Positions 60,476-64,000 of a DNA stretch of 64,000 nucleotides are shown here, one piece after another. The notes under the pieces are model-generated. The model saw nothing but the letters and a program-made list of their open reading frames with translations. It ran no database searches and was not told the origin of the DNA. Position 1 is the first letter of the stretch. Each line of letters opens with the position of its first letter. Position numbers and translations under genes: made by a program. Origin of the DNA: Phaeobacter gallaeciensis DSM 26640 (GTDB taxonomy: Bacteria; Pseudomonadota; Alphaproteobacteria; Rhodobacterales; Rhodobacteraceae); contig NC_023137.1 of the NCBI RefSeq assembly GCF_000511385.1, positions 2,735,001 through 2,799,000 of the forward strand, written 5' to 3'.

Positions 60476-61288
60476 ATGCAGGACCGACAGATCCTTCTTC
60501 TGGAGGCAGTAGCCTCCTCCGCCTCACCGGTAAGCGCAAGCGAACTGGCCCAGATGACAGCGACCCCCCGTGCCAGCCTTTATCGCCATATCGCCGCGCT
60601 CCTTGAATGCGGCTTTCTGGAGGAGACCGAGACTGGCGGCCGGTATATTCTAGGACTTCGGTTTGTAAAGATCGCGCTGACGGGAAAGTCCGACACTCAT
60701 GTTATCAACGCGGTTTCAGCCGTCTTACAACGGGTGGTGAAGGATCTGAGTGAGACCGCGTTTCTGGCGCGCTATCGCGGCGGTCGCGTTGATCTTATTC
60801 ACACGCAGGTCCCGGCGGATCCATCGGTTCCCTACATCTATCCAGGGTTAGGAACCCGCCCGGTTCATGCCTGTTCTTCGGCCAAGGCAATTGCCGCCTT
60901 TCTCGCGCCGGAGCTTCAGGACGACCTGATCGACACATTGCCGATGCGATTTACCGACAAGACACGCACTGACCCAGAGCAGATTGCCCGCGAGCTACAG
61001 CAAGTGCGTCGCTATGGTTATGCCACCTGCGATGGTGAGATTGACATCGGGGTCACCAGCGTTGCGGTGCCAATCATTGTCGATCGGCTCGGCGCCATTT
61101 TTTCGATGGGCGTAGTCGGCCCGACCAGCCGTATCACACCTGCCATCCAGCCCAGAATTTTACCCATTCTAACAAAACAAACCATTCATGCCGCCGCGGC
61201 CATTCAACATTGCTCGGTCGTTGAGGCGGAAACCACCAATGCCAATTCACTGGCGGCTGCACAGGAAAGGGCTGGCCAACAACACTGA
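60476..61288 (+). CDS. IclR-family regulator upstream of methanethiol oxidase
   Basis: A 270-residue IclR-type regulator: winged helix-turn-helix (LLLEAVASSASPVSASELAQ, ATPRASLYRHIAALLECG), then the effector domain (RYRGGRVDLIHTQ, GTRPVHACSSAKAIAAFL, GEIDIGVTSVAVPI). Only 22 bases separate it from mtoX on the same strand, so the regulator is probably first gene of the operon and controls its own expression. The inducer may be methanethiol or an upstream methylated sulfur compound; this is inference. Confidence 0.88.
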   Translation: MQDRQILLLEAVASSASPVSASELAQMTATPRASLYRHIAALLECGFLEETETGGRYILGLRFVKIALTGKSDTHVINAVSAVLQRVVKDLSETAFLARYRGGRVDLIHTQVPADPSVPYIYPGLGTRPVHACSSAKAIAAFLAPELQDDLIDTLPMRFTDKTRTDPEQIARELQQVRRYGYATCDGEIDIGVTSVAVPIIVDRLGAIFSMGVVGPTSRITPAIQPRILPILTKQTIHAAAAIQHCSVVEAETTNANSLAAAQERAGQQH

Positions 61289-61310
61289 TATTTTTGAAGG
61301 GAGAGAGAAC

Positions 61311-62621
61311 ATGAACAGAAGAGAATTCGGCGGGTTATCCGCCGCCGCGCTGGCCATGGCTGGCCCATTCCGCGCCTTTGCGGATGAGACCTGTCAGTCC
61401 CCCTATATGCCCAAGATTACGGGCCAGGAAGAATTCGTCTACGTCTGGACCCTCGGGGTGGAGGGAATGGGGGACGAGCAAGACAAAATGGTGACGATTG
61501 ACCTGCGTCCCGGTTCACCAACCCGCGGAGAGGTCATTCACAGTCTCTCAGTCGGAGGTCGAAACGAGGCCCATCATGGCGGCTTCTCAGCCGATCGCCG
61601 TTATTTCTGGACTGGCGGACTTGATACCAATCGTATCTTCATCTTCGATATTCACAGCGATCCCGCAGCGCCCAAGCTGCATAAGGTGATTGAGACCTTC
61701 GTCACCGATTCCGGCGGTGTGGTTGGCCCCCACACGTTTTTTGCCCTGCCCGGCAGCATGATGATCACCGGGCTGAGCAATCAGGACGACCACGGCGGCC
61801 GGACAGCCCTAGTGGAATACAACGATGACGGTGACTACGTCGCCACATACTGGATGCCGACCGCTGATGACATGCAAGGAGCCGTCGCGGTGGATGGCGC
61901 AGTCGCGGATGGTTACGGCTATGACATTCGCGCCCTGATCCGCAAGAACGTGATGCTCACCTCGTCTTTCACGGGGTGGTCAAACTACATGATGGATTTC
62001 GGCCAGATGCTGCAGGACGCCGAGGCGATGAAACGCTTTGGCAACAGCATGGTGCTCTGGGATCTGCACACCCGTCAGCCCCGCAAGGTGTTTAACGTGC
62101 CCGGCGCGCCGCTCGAAGTGCGCTTCCCTTGGGGTCCAAATGCCAACTATGCCTTCTCAACCACCGCACTCACCTCGCAGCTCTGGCTGATCTATGAGGA
62201 TGACGACGGCGAATGGCAGGCCAAATCGGTGGCAGACATCGGCAACCCCGAAGATATTCCGCTACCCGTCGACATCTCCATCGCCGCCGATGACCAGACA
62301 CTTTGGGTCAACTCGTTCATGGACGGAAAGACCCGGCTGTTTGATATCTCCGATCCGCACAACCCGGCACAGATCTATGAGAAAACCATTGATCGGCAAG
62401 TCAATATGGTCAGCCAGAGCTGGGACGGAAAACGGGTCTATTTCTCTTCATCCTTGCTCGCCAATTGGGACAAGAAGGGCAATGACGATGTGCAGTACCT
62501 GAGGGCCTACAACTGGGACGGCAAAGAGTTGGCCGAGGATTTCAACATCGACTTCTACGCCGCAGGCCTGGGTCGCGCGCACATCATGCGCTTTGGCAGC
62601 GCTGCGCTCTATTCCGCATAA
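61311..62621 (+). CDS. mtoX: Methanethiol oxidase (SBP56 / selenium-binding protein family)
   Basis: A 436-residue beta-propeller enzyme of the SBP56 family, shown in bacteria to be a copper-dependent methanethiol oxidase giving formaldehyde, hydrogen sulfide and hydrogen peroxide. The N-terminus MNRREFGGLSAAALAMAGP is a twin-arginine signal with cleavage near AFA-DE (residue ~24), so it works folded in the periplasm. Family motifs: RNEAHHGGFSADRRYFW, GPHTFFALPGSMMITGLSN and MVSQSWDGKRVYFSSSL. GGGAGAGAGAAC precedes the start. The SCO1 and MauG-like genes downstream give the usual mtoX operon, supplying copper and haem redox functions. Methanethiol in roseobacters comes from DMSP demethylation. 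Confidence 0.92.
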   Translation: MNRREFGGLSAAALAMAGPFRAFADETCQSPYMPKITGQEEFVYVWTLGVEGMGDEQDKMVTIDLRPGSPTRGEVIHSLSVGGRNEAHHGGFSADRRYFWTGGLDTNRIFIFDIHSDPAAPKLHKVIETFVTDSGGVVGPHTFFALPGSMMITGLSNQDDHGGRTALVEYNDDGDYVATYWMPTADDMQGAVAVDGAVADGYGYDIRALIRKNVMLTSSFTGWSNYMMDFGQMLQDAEAMKRFGNSMVLWDLHTRQPRKVFNVPGAPLEVRFPWGPNANYAFSTTALTSQLWLIYEDDDGEWQAKSVADIGNPEDIPLPVDISIAADDQTLWVNSFMDGKTRLFDISDPHNPAQIYEKTIDRQVNMVSQSWDGKRVYFSSSLLANWDKKGNDDVQYLRAYNWDGKELAEDFNIDFYAAGLGRAHIMRFGSAALYSA

Positions 62622-62632
62622 GAGACTGCTTT

Positions 62633-62653
62633 GGGGCGGTATGCTGCCGCCCC
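62633..62653 (+). repeat. Intercistronic hairpin after mtoX
   Basis: GGGGCGG and CCGCCCC, a 7-bp stem with a 7-base loop, 12 bases after the mtoX stop. There is no T tract, so it probably stabilises the mtoX message relative to the accessory genes. Confidence 0.55.
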
Positions 62654-62692
62654 GATCTTCCCTCGCGGATCTCACCTTGCCGGAGGAACTCC

Positions 62693-63442
62693 ATGCGCAA
62701 GCAAACTCTCGCCGTTTCCATAGCCGCTGCTGCGGTGGTGCTGACAGGTGTTGTGGCCCTGGCCGGAACCTGGCGCCCTGCGGATCTGATGGCACGGTTG
62801 ACGCCCGCTGCATTGCGGGCCACGCCCGCCCGCCTCTCAGCGCTATTCCCAAGCGATCCAGCCTTCCAGTTCAGCCCGCCGGAACCCGGATCTTATCGGC
62901 TGAACCGATTGAAACCTGCTCCGGATGGCACGGTACTGACAGCCGATGGCACTAGGGACCGGCTGCACCAGCTGATCAATGGCAAGATCACGCTGATCAG
63001 TTTTGTCTATCTGACCTGCGGCGATGTTGATGGCTGTCCGCTGGCCTTCTCGACGCTTTATGACATTCACGACGCCAGCGCACAGCTTCCAGATCTTCGG
63101 CAGGATGTGCAACTGATGACCATCAGCTTCGACCCGGAGCGCGACACGGTCGAGGCCATCGCCGCTTTTGCCCACCCGGTGAGCAGTGATCCCGCCAGCG
63201 CCCAGAAGCTGGGTTGGCAGGTGTTGACCACACCAGATACCGCTGCGTTGCAACCTCTATTGGACGGGTTTGGGCAGGTCGTGGACCGTGGCGGCGCAGA
63301 CGACCAGATCAACCATCTGCTGCGCATGTATCTGGTCGACCGTCATGGTATGATCCGCAATGTCTACGGGCTGGGCCTGATCGACCCGCGCCTGTTGATG
63401 ACGGATGTGGAGACATTGCTCTTGGAAGAGGCCGGAAAGTGA
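62693..63442 (+). CDS. SCO1/SenC-type copper chaperone
   Basis: A 249-residue thioredoxin-fold protein with an N-terminal hydrophobic segment (residues ~5-25) that anchors or exports it. The copper site is in YLTCGDVDGCPLAF: the two cysteines are separated by five residues, whereas most SCO proteins have CxxxC. The later His ligand can be placed in INHLLRMYLVD. It should load copper into methanethiol oxidase. GGAGG precedes the start; it overlaps the MauG-like gene through GTGA. Confidence 0.88.
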   Translation: MRKQTLAVSIAAAAVVLTGVVALAGTWRPADLMARLTPAALRATPARLSALFPSDPAFQFSPPEPGSYRLNRLKPAPDGTVLTADGTRDRLHQLINGKITLISFVYLTCGDVDGCPLAFSTLYDIHDASAQLPDLRQDVQLMTISFDPERDTVEAIAAFAHPVSSDPASAQKLGWQVLTTPDTAALQPLLDGFGQVVDRGGADDQINHLLRMYLVDRHGMIRNVYGLGLIDPRLLMTDVETLLLEEAGK

Positions 63443-64000
63443 TCCGTCTGCCTGCCCGTCTGCAGCGTTTCGTGCCGCTCGACGGAGCCGCTGTGCTTGC
63501 GATGTTTTGCACCGCGTCGATAGCTCTCGCCGACGGAGATGCTCTTGCAGAGCCGAACTATCTTCCAATGCAAATTTCGGCTGACAGCTGCCCACAACCC
63601 GCCGATGAAGACTGGGCGGAGAGAGCCGCCAGACGCAGCCTGACGCCGCAGCTGGGTCTGCCACCTTTGGTCTACCCGGCGGACAATCCTCCGACAGCGA
63701 CGCGGATTGCGCTGGGGCGGCAGATATTCTTTGACCGCGCGCTGTCGATCAACAACACCATGTCCTGCGCGATGTGCCATGTGCCGGAACAAGGGTTTGC
63801 CAACTGGGAGCTCGCGACTTCGGTCGGTGTGGAAGGGCGCAGCGTGAAACGCAACGCGCCAAGCCTGATCAACGTCGGCCTGCTGAATCCGCTATTTCAC
63901 GACGGCCGCGATCCCATGCTGGAAACCCAGTTTATCGGGCCCCTCACTGCCCGAAACGAGATGGCCAACCCATCCGCCGGACGGGTCGTTTTTCACCTTC
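63439..64000 (+). CDS. MauG-like di-haem cytochrome c peroxidase (3' truncated by the window)
   Basis: The first 187 codons are visible and the frame is open to the end. It starts with GTG in the GTGA overlap with the SCO gene. A signal peptide (hydrophobic AAVLAMFCTASIALA, cleavage near residue 30) is followed by the first haem-binding motif SCAMCHVPEQGF, with LGRQIFFDRALS before it and NAPSLINVG after it, all typical of the CcpA/MauG family. The second haem motif lies outside the window. In mtoX operons it probably matures the enzyme or removes peroxide. Confidence 0.9.
   Translation, partial: MIRLPARLQRFVPLDGAAVLAMFCTASIALADGDALAEPNYLPMQISADSCPQPADEDWAERAARRSLTPQLGLPPLVYPADNPPTATRIALGRQIFFDRALSINNTMSCAMCHVPEQGFANWELATSVGVEGRSVKRNAPSLINVGLLNPLFHDGRDPMLETQFIGPLTARNEMANPSAGRVVFHL

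Noticed and set aside
1..64000. Mobile elements, CRISPR arrays, prophage genes or antiphage systems
   Set aside because: No transposase, integrase, terminal inverted repeats, direct-repeat arrays, restriction or toxin-antitoxin genes were recognised. The single tRNA gene shows no integrated element next to it.

Overview
The window looks like a chromosomal segment of a marine Rhodobacteraceae bacterium (Roseobacter group, Phaeobacter/Leisingera/Ruegeria-like). This is inferred from the moderately high G+C, from the gene content (LuxI synthase, CarD, Suv3-like helicase, inositol and galactoside catabolism, methanethiol oxidase) and from the dense alphaproteobacterial operons. No phage, insertion sequence, CRISPR array or integration signature was seen. 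Most of the interest lies in catabolic operons and their control sites.

Left part (1-31 kb), mostly housekeeping. It starts with a truncated FMN-dependent alpha-hydroxy acid dehydrogenase, then a LuxI-type acyl-homoserine lactone synthase with no LuxR gene beside it but with a hybrid histidine kinase upstream on the same strand. Next come tRNA-Thr(UGU), a DxD glycosyltransferase-like protein, O-acetylhomoserine sulfhydrylase, a SIMPL-domain periplasmic protein, and an 893-residue membrane protein that looks like a GspL/PilM-type domain joined to a GspC/PilP-type domain. hpd (tyrosine catabolism) is divergent from an Lrp regulator. An Aer-type soluble PAS protein, a KefB-type antiporter, divergent cobT/cobS and a K+ channel with a C-terminal zinc ribbon follow. 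A minus-strand block TPR protein - Suv3 helicase - HslR-like S4 protein - FdxA - CarD ends at a clear terminator. Then SCP2 protein + lysophospholipase-like hydrolase, PepF, a DksA/TraR zinc finger, a GST and an NmrA-like SDR.

Galactoside regulon (29.5-43.7 kb). An IclR repressor and an ABC ATPase face an eleven-gene plus-strand operon. The operon encodes an ABC importer (binding protein, two permeases), a GH36 alpha-galactosidase, a GH42 beta-galactosidase and all five enzymes of the De Ley-Doudoroff route: SDR sugar dehydrogenase, SMP-30 lactonase, IlvD-type dehydratase, DgoK and DgoA. The expected products are pyruvate and glyceraldehyde-3-phosphate. Nested palindromes overlie the only obvious promoter. 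The SDR has Asn where the catalytic Lys is expected.

Inositol regulon (43.7-56.8 kb). An ABC importer of the ribose/inositol type, a LacI regulator, three Gfo/Idh/MocA dehydrogenases, an IolE-like TIM-barrel protein, IolD, IolC, IolB and an IolJ-type aldolase. An identical 16-bp palindrome TTGCAACCGGTTGCAA lies in both divergent intergenic regions, which defines a likely LacI (IolR-like) regulon. iolA is not in the window.

Right end (56.8-64 kb). A PhyH-type dioxygenase is divergent from a second LacI regulator, with a candidate operator between them. Then come a beta-hydroxyacid dehydrogenase and an IclR regulator leading into a methanethiol oxidase operon (SBP56-family enzyme with Tat signal, SCO1/SenC protein, MauG-like di-haem protein cut by the window end). 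This fits methylated-sulfur metabolism in roseobacters.
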